Shown: positions 49,136 through 60,500 of the stretch, piece by piece
How the letters are laid out: every line of letters starts with the position of its first letter
How positions within the stretch are numbered: the first letter of the stretch is position 1
Notes under the pieces: model-generated
Database searches by the model: none
The model's input: the letters and a program-made list of their open reading frames with translations, nothing else
Told to the model about the DNA's origin: nothing
Translations under genes and position numbers: made by a program
Origin: Streptomyces uncialis
GTDB lineage: Bacteria > Actinomycetota > Actinomycetes > Streptomycetales > Streptomycetaceae
DNA length: 64,000 nucleotides
Assembly (NCBI RefSeq): GCF_036250755.1
Contig: NZ_CP109583.1
Span: 682,001-746,000, forward strand
Direction: 5' to 3'

Positions 49136-51607
49136 TCAGTCCTCCCGCTTCCGTGCGGCATCGGCGCGGTGTGCTGCCCCGCCGGGGTGCGTGGGCGGCG
49201 GTGCGGTGAACTTGGCGGGTGTGTAGCCGCGGTGGTGCCGGCGGAACGAGTCGGCGAGGTGGTGCTGGAGTCGGCTGTGGCGGAACTGGTAGACGGCGCC
49301 GGTCTGGCGCAGGACTCCTCGCCGGTAGGCGTCGTCGAGGAAGGCGGCGGTGTTCCAGGGGAGTTCGCCGGTCAGCGGTAGCCAGACGCGGGTGAGGACG
49401 ATCCACTGGCCCCAGGCGGTGAACGCGAGGGCGTAGGAGAACGCGCCGCCGAGTCCGCCCACGGCTCCGATGAAGAGCCCTGCGGACGGGGTCCAGTTCA
49501 GCGGTCCGAGAATGTTCCGCAGCAGACCGGTGACGACGTGCCCGCCGAGCGCGATCGTGAGAGTGAGCGCCGGTACGAGTACAAGGACCTGTCGGCCCAC
49601 CGCCTCGCGGTTGACGGCGAGCAGACCGGCCGGTGTGGCCGCGGTGGCGATGTCCAGGGGCGTCTCAAGCGCGGCGATGAGTCCGAAGACGAGTGCGGTG
49701 GCCGAGCCGAAGATCAGCCCGAAGGCCAGCATGTTGACGAGCGTGCCTTCGATCACCGTACCGCTGGTGAGCGGGGTCCCTTTGACCAGTGCGTGTTCCA
49801 GTGCGACGGCGAGCGCGAATCCGGCGCCCATCACGGATCCGCCCAGCAGCACGGGCCCGAACCGGGAGGTGAAGGTGCGCATCGGTCGGCCGCCGACGCG
49901 GGCGCGGGTGCGGCGGACACCGGGCAGTCGCAGCCGTACGTGGGCCGGGGTGAAGGCCGTTGTGCCGAATCTCGACATGAGCCAGTACACGGACCCGAAG
50001 GCGAGGCCGGCGGCCGGTCCGAACAGTGCCCCTTCCAGGATGACCGTGCCGATTCCCGCCGCGCTGTCGCCCGACCCGAGTCCGAGGGCGATCACGGCGA
50101 TGAGCCAGAGGGGCACCGTGACGGACAGCGTGCAGGTCAGCACGACGGCGATGATGCGGGTCGAGCGCCGCAGCGCGTCGCCGATCCGCCACCAGGCGAG
50201 GTCCCGCTGATCGAGGTCCTCCAGCCGGGCCATGTGGTGGGCCAGGTAGCCGAGCCAGTACTGGACCCGGTCGGGGTCGTGATCGTCCCGTCGGCCACGG
50301 CCGCCGCTGACGGCCCGTACGGGGGTGCGGCGGTAGACCGTCGGCACGAAGGATGCCAGCAGGTGTTCCTCAAGGGCGTGTTCGGTGGGGAAGCGGGTGG
50401 TGTTCAGCAGTTCTTTCGGACTTGTGCCGGATGTCTCGCTGTAGATCGTCCGCGCGAGGACGACCATCAGGGGGGTGTTCAGGACTCTGGTGAGGTTCCT
50501 GCTCGCCACGGTGTCCTGGGTGCGCAGCGTCTCCAGAACAAGGTCCCATACGTTGGCGTTCCGGTCCCGGCTGCTCCCCCGGGCGGTGACGGGCCGGGAG
50601 GTGCGGGGCAGGTAGTCGGTGAGGTCGCCGGGGGTGAGGTCGGCGAGTTCGACACCGGCGGCCCAGGTCAGGGGGGTACCTGCCGCCCGGACCGCTTCGG
50701 CGTACTCCCGGCGGCGGCTGGTCAGCACGAGCGGCAGCGAGGTGGTGTTGAGCGCCGCGAGTGCGGTGGGCCGCAGGGCTTCCGCGATCTCGTCGAATCC
50801 GTCCAGTACGGGCAGGATGAGGCCGGCGTCGAGGAGCGCGGCGGCCAGTGTCGCTCCGCTCGGGACCCGCTGGACCAGGTGGGGGTGGTCGCGCAGCAGC
50901 CGGTCGGTCAGCCAGTCGTGCAGCACGGTGGCCGTCGGGTCCCAGGAGCCGAGGCTGAAGATCACGGGGACCCGCTTGAGGGCGGCGGGGTCGGCCAGGA
51001 GGTCGAGGACGAACCTGATCGTCAGGATCGACTTGCCCGAACCGGCCCGGCCGAGGAAGACCATCCGGCCGGACGGGACGCGTCCGTAGACCTCGGCGAC
51101 GTGCGGCAGATCGCTGTCCAGATCCATGGGGCTCGGCGCGGTCCCCGGTGGAAGGCGCTGAATGTTCTCGGGATGGTCCATCAGATCGGTCGGTGCCTGA
51201 TGCCATCGCACCGGGAGCGGATAGGGATCGTGGACCCGGCGCCGCTCTTCTTCGAGTTGCCAGCGGCTTCTGATCTCCGCCGCCAATTCTCCGGCCGCAC
51301 CGGCGAATTGGCTCGATAACCGAGACGGTAAGGGGCTGGAAGTCGAGGGTGATTCGGAAATTGATTCGAGAGCTGGTTCGGTTTCCTCTTTTGCGAGGAC
51401 GGCCGCCAGCCGCCGACGGTCCTCCGGCCCGGCCTTCAGAGCGTCCGCCAGCAGATTGACCGTTCCCACGCGGTGGTCGGCGGATCTGCCGGTCTCCAGT
51501 CTGCGGATGGTGCTGACGCTCACTCCCGACCGCTCCGCCAGCTGTTCCTGTGTCAGACCCGACTGTTTGCGCAGCCGGCGTAAGAGCGTGCCGAGTCGAT
51601 CCGCCAC
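49136..51607 (-). CDS. HTH-NACHT NTPase with C-terminal membrane domain
   Basis: About 823 residues. An XRE-type helix-turn-helix opens the protein (LRKQSGLTQEQLAERSGVSVSTIRRLETGRS). A linker precedes a NACHT/STAND P-loop NTPase at about 190-420: GRAGSGKSILT (Walker A), LPVLDGFDEI (Walker B), LVLTSRRREY sensor. The last 340 residues contain several hydrophobic segments (for example VVLTCTLSVTVPLWLIAVIAL, and a central group around LAFGLIFGSATALVFGLIAAL) and a final VYQFRHSRLQHHLADSF stretch. STAND proteins are signalling switches, and NACHT proteins act in bacterial antiphage defence; a DNA-binding head joined to membrane helices is unusual. The GTG at 51607 has AGAGGA 8 nt upstream; GTG 51625 is an alternative. 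Confidence 0.8.
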   Translation of the reverse strand: MADRLGTLLRRLRKQSGLTQEQLAERSGVSVSTIRRLETGRSADHRVGTVNLLADALKAGPEDRRRLAAVLAKEETEPALESISESPSTSSPLPSRLSSQFAGAAGELAAEIRSRWQLEEERRRVHDPYPLPVRWHQAPTDLMDHPENIQRLPPGTAPSPMDLDSDLPHVAEVYGRVPSGRMVFLGRAGSGKSILTIRFVLDLLADPAALKRVPVIFSLGSWDPTATVLHDWLTDRLLRDHPHLVQRVPSGATLAAALLDAGLILPVLDGFDEIAEALRPTALAALNTTSLPLVLTSRRREYAEAVRAAGTPLTWAAGVELADLTPGDLTDYLPRTSRPVTARGSSRDRNANVWDLVLETLRTQDTVASRNLTRVLNTPLMVVLARTIYSETSGTSPKELLNTTRFPTEHALEEHLLASFVPTVYRRTPVRAVSGGRGRRDDHDPDRVQYWLGYLAHHMARLEDLDQRDLAWWRIGDALRRSTRIIAVVLTCTLSVTVPLWLIAVIALGLGSGDSAAGIGTVILEGALFGPAAGLAFGSVYWLMSRFGTTAFTPAHVRLRLPGVRRTRARVGGRPMRTFTSRFGPVLLGGSVMGAGFALAVALEHALVKGTPLTSGTVIEGTLVNMLAFGLIFGSATALVFGLIAALETPLDIATAATPAGLLAVNREAVGRQVLVLVPALTLTIALGGHVVTGLLRNILGPLNWTPSAGLFIGAVGGLGGAFSYALAFTAWGQWIVLTRVWLPLTGELPWNTAAFLDDAYRRGVLRQTGAVYQFRHSRLQHHLADSFRRHHRGYTPAKFTAPPPTHPGGAAHRADAARKRED

Positions 51608-51903
51608 TACGTGCGTCCTCTCCACCTGCGTCTACAGCCTGCGGGGAGCCTACCGTGACGACCGGTCATGGATGACCGGTGCGGTGACCTGTCCATCCGA
51701 GCGGCACGAAGGCCAGCATCGGAGGTGCACAGCCACAAGCCGCCCCCAGGGGCTGCGCCCGCTCGGGTCGTGGTCGTACTTACCGGCACCGCGGCACACC
51801 GGGGGAGTCGGCGGCGCCCGATCCGTCCGAGTGCCCGAGCATCCGGCGGCGGTGAAGGCGCATCGACCGAACCGTCCGGCACAGGTACGTGTGAGGAGTT
51901 GAT

Positions 51904-52128
51904 ATGGCGTACCGGCACTGGTGCGGAGAATGCGGTTACAGGACCGGCTGGCTCAGTGAGTCGCAGGGCGAGTACCAGCAGATCCAGCACTACGCCAGGC
52001 AGCACCCCGGAATTCCCCCGGGCGGCAGCGTGGAGATCAACCGGAAGAATCCGAACAGTCTCGGCTGCCTTCCGGTCCTGGGAATTCTCTTCCTGCTGCT
52101 GATCCTCGCGGCGTCATGCCGGCGATAG
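51904..52128 (+). CDS. Small membrane protein with N-terminal zinc-ribbon-like CxxC
   Basis: A 74-residue protein: WCGECGYRTGWL (CxxC) at the N-terminus, a polar middle, then a C-terminal hydrophobic helix (LGCLPVLGILFLLLILAA). GAGGAG precedes ATG 51904 with good spacing. Orientation and function unknown; likely a tail-anchored small protein. Confidence 0.65.
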   Translation: MAYRHWCGECGYRTGWLSESQGEYQQIQHYARQHPGIPPGGSVEINRKNPNSLGCLPVLGILFLLLILAASCRR

Positions 52129-52391
52129 CGCGCGCCGGGACGCGCCGAGGGCACTCGTCCACTCGGACACGCGGCCGGAAGGAACAGCCGTCCTGACGGG
52201 CGTGGCCCCGCGGGGGACGACGGCGAGCGGTGGTCACGGCTGCGCAACTCAGGCCCTCACGTACCGCGTTCCGCGCTCGGAGGCGGCGTTCGCTCGCACC
52301 TGACCCCCGTCCGGACGCGTGCTCCTGGTACTACCCACCCATATGAACCGAACAAGACCGACACACAGATGAAAGAGGAAGTGACCCGCCC

Positions 52392-53495
52392 ATGTCGTTA
52401 CTTTTCGTCCCGAGGCGCTTGTCTCCCGGTGGGCGTGTGCTCGCCGCCGCTCTGGTGACCTGTTTGATGGTCCTGGGCATCGTGGCATCCCCGTTCCGGA
52501 CGGCCGAGGCCCACGCGGAAACGGCCGGGGACCGCACCACGGAGAACTGCGGATCCCCGCTCCAGTGCCTGGACTTCACCTCGCTCAGCAATGGCCGCCT
52601 GCTCGACGTGCAGAACGGCTCACTCGGTGACGGGGCTTTCCTCGTCACCAACACGGCACCCGGCCACCACCAGTCCTGGCGTCTGAACGTCGATCCGTCC
52701 GACTCGTCCTTCGCCATCGTGAACAACACGACAGGCAAGTGCGTCGACATCGCGTGGCCCGCCCTGCGCCAGCAGACCTGCCGGGGCCAGAAGACCCAGC
52801 AGTGGTACTTCCAGCCGGTACGGGGGACCGCCAACGCGTTCATGATCCGCAACGAGGACAACAACGCGTGTCTCGACCTCACCGCCGACGCCCAGTACGA
52901 CGACGCGTGGACGGGACAGTCAAGCTGCCACGGCCGGGCCAACCAGCGGTGGTCCACCGTCCCCGAAGCACGGAAACTGGCGGTGGAGTACGCCGCCAAG
53001 CAGTGCCAGAAGGACACCTCCACCTGCTCCTGGGCAGCGCGGAGTGAAACCGCCGCGGCTCCGCTCCCGACCGTCTGCGCGTCGTCGGTGTGGCTCAACA
53101 ACACCAGCGGACCCATCACGCAGACCTTCGCGGTGAACAAGACCACCGGCTGGCAGAACACCGTCTCGACCAAGATGTCGACCGGCTTCACCACCGGCGA
53201 CCTCCCGAACCTGGCGGTGAAGGTCACCGCGACCCTCGAAAACCAGTTCTCCCATGTCTGGAGCGGCTCGGAGACCGTCGGCAACCAGGTCGCGGTGCCC
53301 GTGCCCGCCGGACAGTACGGCTGGGTGACCCTGTCCGTGCTGGCCACGAAGGTGACCGGGACCTGGACCTTCGACGCGCGCGGACTGCCCTGGACCGCTG
53401 AGGACACCGTCACCGTCCCCCTCAAGGACGACCCGGCCGGCGGCGCGACCCACTACATCGCGAACACCAACCCGGTCTTCACCTCCTGCGCCTGA
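52392..53495 (+). CDS. Secreted ricin-B-type lectin fused to aerolysin-like domain
   Basis: A 367-residue exported protein. The signal peptide (about 1-42) has basic residues and the core VLAAALVTCLMVLGIVA, cut near AEAHA. Residues about 50-195 form a beta-trefoil lectin with repeated QxW-type elements (HHQSWRLN, TQQWYFQP, ANQRWSTV) and three Cys-containing lobes, suggesting carbohydrate binding. Residues about 225-367 read like an aerolysin/ETX-MTX2 beta-pore-forming domain: TQTFAVNKTTGWQNT, then alternating Ser/Thr strands with VPVPAGQYGWV. Lectin-plus-aerolysin is a known toxin architecture. The aerolysin call is from strand pattern and memory. Followed by a strong terminator. Confidence 0.75.
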   Translation: MSLLFVPRRLSPGGRVLAAALVTCLMVLGIVASPFRTAEAHAETAGDRTTENCGSPLQCLDFTSLSNGRLLDVQNGSLGDGAFLVTNTAPGHHQSWRLNVDPSDSSFAIVNNTTGKCVDIAWPALRQQTCRGQKTQQWYFQPVRGTANAFMIRNEDNNACLDLTADAQYDDAWTGQSSCHGRANQRWSTVPEARKLAVEYAAKQCQKDTSTCSWAARSETAAAPLPTVCASSVWLNNTSGPITQTFAVNKTTGWQNTVSTKMSTGFTTGDLPNLAVKVTATLENQFSHVWSGSETVGNQVAVPVPAGQYGWVTLSVLATKVTGTWTFDARGLPWTAEDTVTVPLKDDPAGGATHYIANTNPVFTSCA

Positions 53496-53502
53496 GCCCG
53501 GT

Positions 53503-53538
53503 CCTGTGCCGCCCTCGCGCATGCCAGGGCGGCACAGG
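53503..53538 (+). terminator. 13-bp perfect hairpin after the lectin gene
   Basis: CCTGTGCCGCCCT pairs with AGGGCGGCACAGG around a 10-nt loop, 8 nt after the stop codon at 53495. Confidence 0.8.
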
Positions 53539-53623
53539 AGCGCACGAGCCCGGCCCCGCACCCACCGCGGCCACGCGCTCCGGCGAAGGCCGGCAGCCGG
53601 ACAGAGCCGTCACACCCCCTGCC

Positions 53624-53655
53624 CCCCACGTCCCCACGTCCCCACGTCCCCACGA
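53624..53655. repeat. 8-bp microsatellite (CCCCACGT)
   Basis: Three exact and one imperfect copy of CCCCACGT in tandem, between convergent genes. Probably slippage-generated; no function evident. Confidence 0.8.
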
Positions 53656-53715
53656 TCGGCGTGTTCGTACTGGCGTTCCGGCGGAGGGCCGGGCCGCCGA
53701 GGTGTGGAACACCGG

Positions 53716-54378
53716 TCAGCCCAGGTCCGCAGGCCGGAGCTCAGGGCCGGCTCCGGGTCCGTCGTCGGAGCAGGTCAGCTCGTACGCCTGCCCCGGAGCC
53801 CCGGGTGCACCGCCGTTGTCCACGATCGGACGGACGGTGAGCCGCTCCCCCGGAAGGAGGGCGAACAGGGCGACTCCGCAGGTGGGCGTCTTGCGGAACC
53901 GGGACGGCTCGGCGTCGGGTCCCGAGGACGCGCGTTCCACGTCCAGACGGCCGACCTCCTGGCCCACGAGTACCTCGTGGAAGCACAGTCGCTCGTACCC
54001 TTCGTCGGCCTGGGGCCGTCCGGTGAACAGCTCGGTCTCCGACTCCCCGAACGGCGCCAGCGGTCTGCCGCGCAATACGCCCGCGACATCCCGGCCGTCG
54101 GTCGGGTCGATCCCGAGGACACCTCCGGACAGGTGATCGGCCGCCGTCCAGGACCCGTCGTCCCGCCGTGTCGAGAAATAGAGCTCCTCGGCGGCCTGGC
54201 CGTCACGGCGCCGGTGCAGGAGCAGCACGAAACCGAGGTCGCCGCGTACACAGATGTCGGCGACGACGGGTCCGGCCCCGATGCCGGGCCGGACCGCGGC
54301 GGCCTGGGTCACGGCGGTGTCCCGCTCGGCTTCGGCCGTCAGGGCGGCGTGGGCGAGCTCTGCCAGGTTCTTGGGCAT
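53716..54378 (-). CDS. Hypothetical protein, candidate immunity protein downstream of the RHS gene
   Basis: A 220-residue acidic soluble protein (MPKNLAELAHAALTAEAERD...). No family recognised. It has a beta-rich middle (VVADICVRGDLGFVLLLHRRRDG, LYFSTRRDDGSWTAADHL) and no signal or membrane helix. It lies directly downstream of the giant RHS gene on the same strand, where immunity genes normally sit, but a 16-bp hairpin separates the two. The immunity role is therefore only a possibility. ATG 54378 starts a natural helix; the longer frame extends into the intergenic hairpin. Confidence 0.6.
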   Translation of the reverse strand: MPKNLAELAHAALTAEAERDTAVTQAAAVRPGIGAGPVVADICVRGDLGFVLLLHRRRDGQAAEELYFSTRRDDGSWTAADHLSGGVLGIDPTDGRDVAGVLRGRPLAPFGESETELFTGRPQADEGYERLCFHEVLVGQEVGRLDVERASSGPDAEPSRFRKTPTCGVALFALLPGERLTVRPIVDNGGAPGAPGQAYELTCSDDGPGAGPELRPADLG

Positions 54379-54430
54379 GTGTGGGTCCTTCGGGCACGGA
54401 GGCGGTGTCCTCGCGGGATTCCTGACGAGC

Positions 54431-54466
54431 CGGGGTGGCCCACCGAGGCTTCGGTGGGCCACCCCG
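54431..54466 (-). terminator. 16-bp perfect hairpin after the RHS gene
   Basis: CGGGGTGGCCCACCGA pairs with TCGGTGGGCCACCCCG around a GGCT tetraloop. It is the longest perfect stem noticed, about 70 bp past the RHS stop, and would end that transcript before the downstream gene. Confidence 0.85.
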
Positions 54467-54532
54467 GGAGTGCGCCGCGTACGCACCGATGTGATCACCG
54501 TACGGGCATCACCGTACGCGGCTGTGGACCGG

Positions 54533-57500
54533 CTAGGAGCTGGCGTTGCAGATGGACGAGACCGCGGTCACGAAGCCGTTCCAGCCGATCACCACGCCGT
54601 TGCCGTGGGTCACGATCCTCGTACCGGGCTTGACCTGGATGTTGTAGTGGACCTCCCACTGCTTCTTCCAGGGCGTGTACCAACTGGCCTTGCCCTGGAG
54701 CTTGGTCATCCTCCTCTTGCCGGGCCGGGTGCCCCAGGTCTCCGCGTAGACGGCGTTCCTGGACAGGTAGCGGTTCGCGAAGCCCTTGATCTGGGTCTCC
54801 ACGTAGTACCCGATGTAGCGGTGGCCGTCCCGGGTCACACCGCCGCCGCGGCGCCTGGTGATGATCTGGAGGCTGTAGCCGTTGGTCTTGTGGACCTTCC
54901 CGCACTTGGGTGCGAGCCCTGTGGTGTCGGAGCTGTTGCACGGGTCGGCGTTGGCGTAGTCGTAGGCGTTCGCCGACCCGCCGGGAACGGGGTCGGCCTG
55001 GAGGAACCGGCCGAGCTTCGGGTCGTAGAGACGGACGCCCATGAGGACGAGTCCGGACAGGGTGTCCGCGGAACGCTGTCTGCCGCCGAGCCAGGCGTAG
55101 CGGGCGGCCGGGCGGCTGTCGCGCGGACCGCCGTACTCGTCGTGGTCGAACGCCGTCGGCGCCTCGGCGCTGTTCAGCGGGAGTCGCAGGGCGACGTCCC
55201 CGTGCAGGTTGGTGAGTTGGAGCACCACGTCACCGGTCCTGGTGCTGGTCGCGGTGAGGGCTCCGGCGGCGGAGACGATGTTGCGGGTGATCGCGCCGGT
55301 CGCGGTGTCCTCCACGACCCATCGGGGGCTGTCGGAGTCGCTGTCGTAGTGGTTGCGCTTGGACGCGGTCTGCGTCCAGGTGCTGCCGGAGCCGGTCTCC
55401 GTGGTCCAGGACCGTACGCGCAGCTCCGGGTCGCGCTGCCAGGTCTGGCGGCTGGAGCCCACCGTCTGGCGGTGGACGAGATCGCCCGCGTAGTAGGAGA
55501 GCGTGCCGTGGCCCGGGGCGGTCGTCGTCCGGCCGAAGGCGTCGTGGACGTAGCCGGTGCCGGTGAGGCGGTCACCGCTGTCGTAGGTGTGGGTGGTGGT
55601 GGTGCCCGCGGAGGTCGGGCAGTCCAGGCCCGGGGCCGCGGTGGCCGTGGTCAGGGCGGTGCGGGTGCTGCGTTCCCCGAAGGTGTAGGAGCGACGGGTG
55701 CAGACGGTGGCCGCGGTGTCGTCGACCCCGGCCAGCCGTCCGACGGCGTCGTACCGGTACTGCTGGTTCGACCAGCCCGAGTGGGCCGTCCGCTGGCTGT
55801 GGACGGATGTCTCGATCGAGTCGCTGAGGACGACCGCGCTGTCGGAGTTCCTGGTGTAGGTCCGGGACCGGGCCGAGCCGGTCGGGTCGATCTCCTGGGA
55901 CAGGGTGTGGCCGCCGGGGAGCGTCTCCTTGGTCACGGCGCCGTCGGCGTTGTACACGGTGCCGATCTCACCGGCGACGGAGTCGGTGGTGCTGGTGGCC
56001 AGGCCGCGGGGTTCGGCCTGGTGGTCGTAGGTGTAGGTGACGGTCGAGGGGACGGAGTCGGAGGTCTGGGTGATCCGGTCGAGCAGGTCGTAGCGGATCT
56101 GGGTGACTCCACCGTCCGCGTCAGTGTAGGAGATCTGACGTCCCAGCTTGTCGAACACCTTGGTGATGGCGGCACCGCCGTCCGCGGTGTTCCGGACGGC
56201 TTCGCCGGTGGTGTCGTCGTACGTGGTGGTCGTCGTGGGCTGGGCCTGACCGATGCCTCCGGTCATGGCCACGGACACCGGGCGGCCCGCGTCGTCGTAC
56301 GTCGTCACGGTGTCGCGGGTGATGCCCCCGGCGGTCTCGGAGACCTTGGCGGGGCTGCCCCACCGGTCGTACTCGGTGACGGTGACCGGCAGCTCGGCGG
56401 GGTTGGTGCCCCCGCCGACGACGGCTCCGCCGGGTGAGGTCCGGCACGGCAGGTCGGCCCATTCGGGGCGTCCGGAGCAGGTGCCTGTGCCGGTGGCCGA
56501 CCAGTAGTCGGTCACCCGGGTGGTGGCCGATGTCGCGGTACCGCCGGGGCGGATCTCCTTGACCACCCGGCCCTGCGCGTCATGTTCGGTGACCGTGGTG
56601 ACGGAGAGGCCGCCGGGGTCCTGGACGGTCCGGGTCGCCAGGCCGCGCTGCCAGTCGTAGACGGTCCGTGTCTCACGGGTGTCGGCGTGCAGGGTGGGCT
56701 GGTCGCGGAGCTGCGCCCCGGTGACGGTGCCGGTGATCTGGTCCTTGACGGTGGCGGTGCCGTCGGTCGGCCGCCCGGTGTCGTAGGTGTTGACGGTCCA
56801 GGCCCGCGCCACCACGGAGGAGCCCGCGGAGTTGAGGGTGGTGGTGCCGGACGTGAGGTCCCGTGTCAGGTCGATCCGGGACAGCGGTCCCAGTTCCTGG
56901 AGTTCGCGGGTCCCGGTGGCGTCGTGGACGGAGCGGGTCGAGAGCAGCTCGGCCCGTTCGGCGCTGGGCAGGTCCCCGATGCCCAGGTCCGCGAGCGTGG
57001 CGCGGTCGGCGGCGGTGGTGCCGAGTGCGAGGGCACGGTTGGCCGGAGTGAGCTCGCGGACGGTGTTGCCGAACCGGTCGGTCTCGGAGGCGGAGATCCG
57101 GCCGCCGGGCGCGGCGACGTTGACCTGGTGGCCCGAGGCGCCCAGGTACTGGACGGTGGCCCGTGCGTAGTCCCCGGCTCCGAGGGCGCCGCCCGTGTGG
57201 GAGGCGGGTGCGGAGTCGGCCGGGAAGACCGCTGTCGCGTCGGTGGGCGCGTCCGACTGTCCCCATGCCTTCACGTCGGCGGAGCCCATGCCGTAGGGGG
57301 CGGACGGGCCGGTGAGGGGTACGTCGTAGACGACGCTGGTGACGGCTTCGCCCTGCACGGTCCCGGCGCTGCCCGGCTGGAGGCCCGGACGCGTCACGCG
57401 CAGCAGCATGCCCGGTCCGGCGGCGGCGGAGTTCCCCGCCTGACCGTAGGCGAAGGTCCAGGGCAGTTGGCCCGGCCTTGTCTGCTGCGTGACCCGGCCC

Positions 57501-60500
57501 GCGCTGTCGTACGTGTACTCGGTGAGCAACCGCGGGATGATCTGCGGGTTCCAGGTGTGGCGCAGGCGCCCGGTGGTGTCGTACGCGTAGCTCTGGACGG
57601 ACTTCGCGGTCGCCGCCGTCGCTCCGGGCGCGGTGGCCCAGACCTGGATCTCCTTGACCTGGCCGGTGAAGTCCCCGGGGGTGGTCGCGGTGGCCGTGGT
57701 GGCGGTGGCGTAGACGAACTCCAGCACCCGGCAACCGCGGGTGGCGGGGGTCTGTGCGCAGGTGCCGGCGGCGACGGCGGAGGTCGCGGCCACCATGCGC
57801 TTGGGCCGTGCCTTGATCCCGCCCGCCGTCGACACGTTCTCGGAGACGACCGTGGTGGTGGAGTTGCCGCGCCCGTCCAGTCGCACCGAGGAGACCTGCC
57901 AGGTGGTCGCGGCGGCGTCGAGCTTCTCGAAGTCGGTGACCGTGCCCTCGGCGTCGGTCAGGGTGAACGAGCCGGCCGTGCTGCCGCGCAGGGTCAGCTT
58001 CTCCGCGCCCGGTTCCGCGATCCACGCGGTCCTGGCGGCGTTGGCGGTGAAGTGGACGGCGTCGCCCTGGCTGCCGACCACGTTCACGGCGGTGTCGGAG
58101 ATCCTGGTGATGTGGGAGTAGTCCGCACCTGCGGACTCCGCGACCACCCCGGAGGCCCATTCGTCCCCGAAGATGGCTACCTGGCCTTCCTGGTCACCGG
58201 CGGACGGGGTCCGTGAGGAAGCGGTACGGGTCACGGACAGCCCGAAGTGCGGAGCCTCGACCTCGGAGAGGGTGAAGTCCCCGGTGAGCAGGTTCAGCGC
58301 CCCCGGTCCGACGAGTCGGGGTGCGGCGCCGGGTGCGTGCCGGTCGACGACCACCGTGTGCGGTTCGGTGCTGCCCGAGGCGCTGCCCGGTCCGGTGAAG
58401 TCGGCCTTGATCTGCACGGAGCCGTCGACGGCGACGGTATTGACGGCGTTCCACGCCAGCGGCGCGTTCTTGCCGTTCGTCAGCGGGACGGGCCACGCGG
58501 CGACCGGGCTGCTCCCCGAGGTGACGTCACCGGCCGGGATCTGCTGCCAGTTGTCCGCCGCGGAGCGGCGCCAGGAGAAGGAGACCTTGTCGTACTTGCT
58601 CGCGTCACCCTCGGCGACCAGCGGCAGACGTCGTGCGGTGCGTTCACCGTCGGACGGCTGGAGGAAGCCACCGGGGCCGGCGTGGAACCGGTACTCGGCC
58701 GCCTCGGACTTGTTGTCCGCGTTGTCCACGGCGCGCACCTGGAGGACATGGGTGCCGTCCAGCGGCGGGGTGACGGAGAGGGCCTTGGCGGCGTTGGAGC
58801 CGCCGGTGACGACCTTCGTCCAGGTCACACCGTCCAGGGACCATTCGAGCCAGTGGTGGTCGGCGGCGGGCGGGGTGACGGTGAAGGTACCGGCCTGGCC
58901 CGCGCCCTTGACCCATGCGGTGGACGGGTAGTCCGTCGAGGTGACGGAGGTGGGGGCGGAGGGAGCGGCGGTGTCCACGGTGAACGTCTTCCACGCCGAC
59001 CAGCCGTTGTTGTAGTGGCTGCCGTCGTAGGGGGAGGTGCGGAACTTGTACGTCCTGCCGTTGGTCAGCACACCCGTGGGCACGGTGACGGAGGCGACCT
59101 GTCCTGACGGTACGTACTTGGAGACGAGGACATCGCCGGCCTGGGTGTTGGTGGCGTTGTCGAAGATCTGGAAGGTGCCGGTGACCTTGTCACCGTCGGC
59201 GTCCACGAAGGTGTCGCGCAGGGTCGGCGTCACCGTGTTGACGGCGTAGGTACCGCCGTTGGAGAAGTACGGCGGTCCGGCCTCCTGCTTGGTGCCGGTA
59301 CGGGGCCGGTAGTTGTAGGTGACCACGAGCTTGGGCGGATTGGACGCGGCGTTGGCCGAGTTGAGCCGCTTCCACTGCGCGGTGACCGACTCGCTGGAGG
59401 CGCGCAGACCCATATGGCCACGGGTGGCCTTGGCCGACGCCCACTCCTGGACCAGGGTGGACACATCGGCGTCGACCCAGCCGTCGGGCTGGGCAGCGCA
59501 GCCCGGGTTTCCCCTGGTCTCGGTGGAGGTGGCCCGCTTCGCCGTCCAGGCCGGCTGGGCGGACCAACGCGAGGAGGTCGTGGCAGCGCCGGTCGCCCAC
59601 ACCTCCCATGGGTATGCCTTGCAGTCGGTGTTGCCGGAGTGGAAGTTCCACAGCGACAGCTTGGCGTTCACGACCAGCGCGTCCTGGATCGGCGTGGTGT
59701 TCCAGGAGATGAACGAGCGGGCGGTCCGCGGGGTGCCGTCGGGGTTCGTGGTACCGGGGTTGCCCAGGTCCAGCTCGGTGTCGGCGGACCAGTCGACGGT
59801 CTCGCCCTGCTGCACATAGGTGTCGAACACGTTCGAGAGGGCGGACGTCGACGGATCGACCGTCACCGGGTACTTCGTGGCCGGGTCGGCCAGGAACTCG
59901 GCGTCCGGGGTCACCACCAGTTCGAAGGACGAGCCCTTGGCGGCGACCTTCATCCCCACCGGCACGCGCCGGGTGTGTTCGCCGGAGACGGGGTCGACGG
60001 TGGCGTCCCACATCACCGGCGCGGGCATCAGGGCCGTCTTCTTGTTCTTCCTGTCGGTGAAGAGCACGCTGCCGTCGGCCTGTTGCCGGACCTTGAGGCC
60101 CTGTGCCTTCAGGGGCAGGGTGTAGCTGTAGCCGTCGGCGGCCGGTCTCCGCTTGATCTCGACGAACTGCTCGAAGCCGGTCCGGGTCGCTTCGACCACG
60201 ACGTCGGCACCGGGGACGGCGTTGACGTACTCGGCGCGCGTACCCTCCAGCTTCGGAGCGGGCAGGCCGCCCTTCCACTGGAGCGTGATCCGCTGATCGC
60301 CCTCGCCGAGCGTCACCAGATCGGTGGCCTTCGCCGTTCGCGCCGCCTTGAGCGACGTGGCCGGGCTGCCGGTCCGGCCAGCCAGCGTCAGCCCCTCGGG
60401 GTGGGCCACCGGCGCCACCGAGCCGTCGGCGCGCGCGGTGAGTTCGAGGTCGACGTTCCGCCAGTCGTCGGTGGCCCCGTCCCGGAAGCGCACCGGACCG

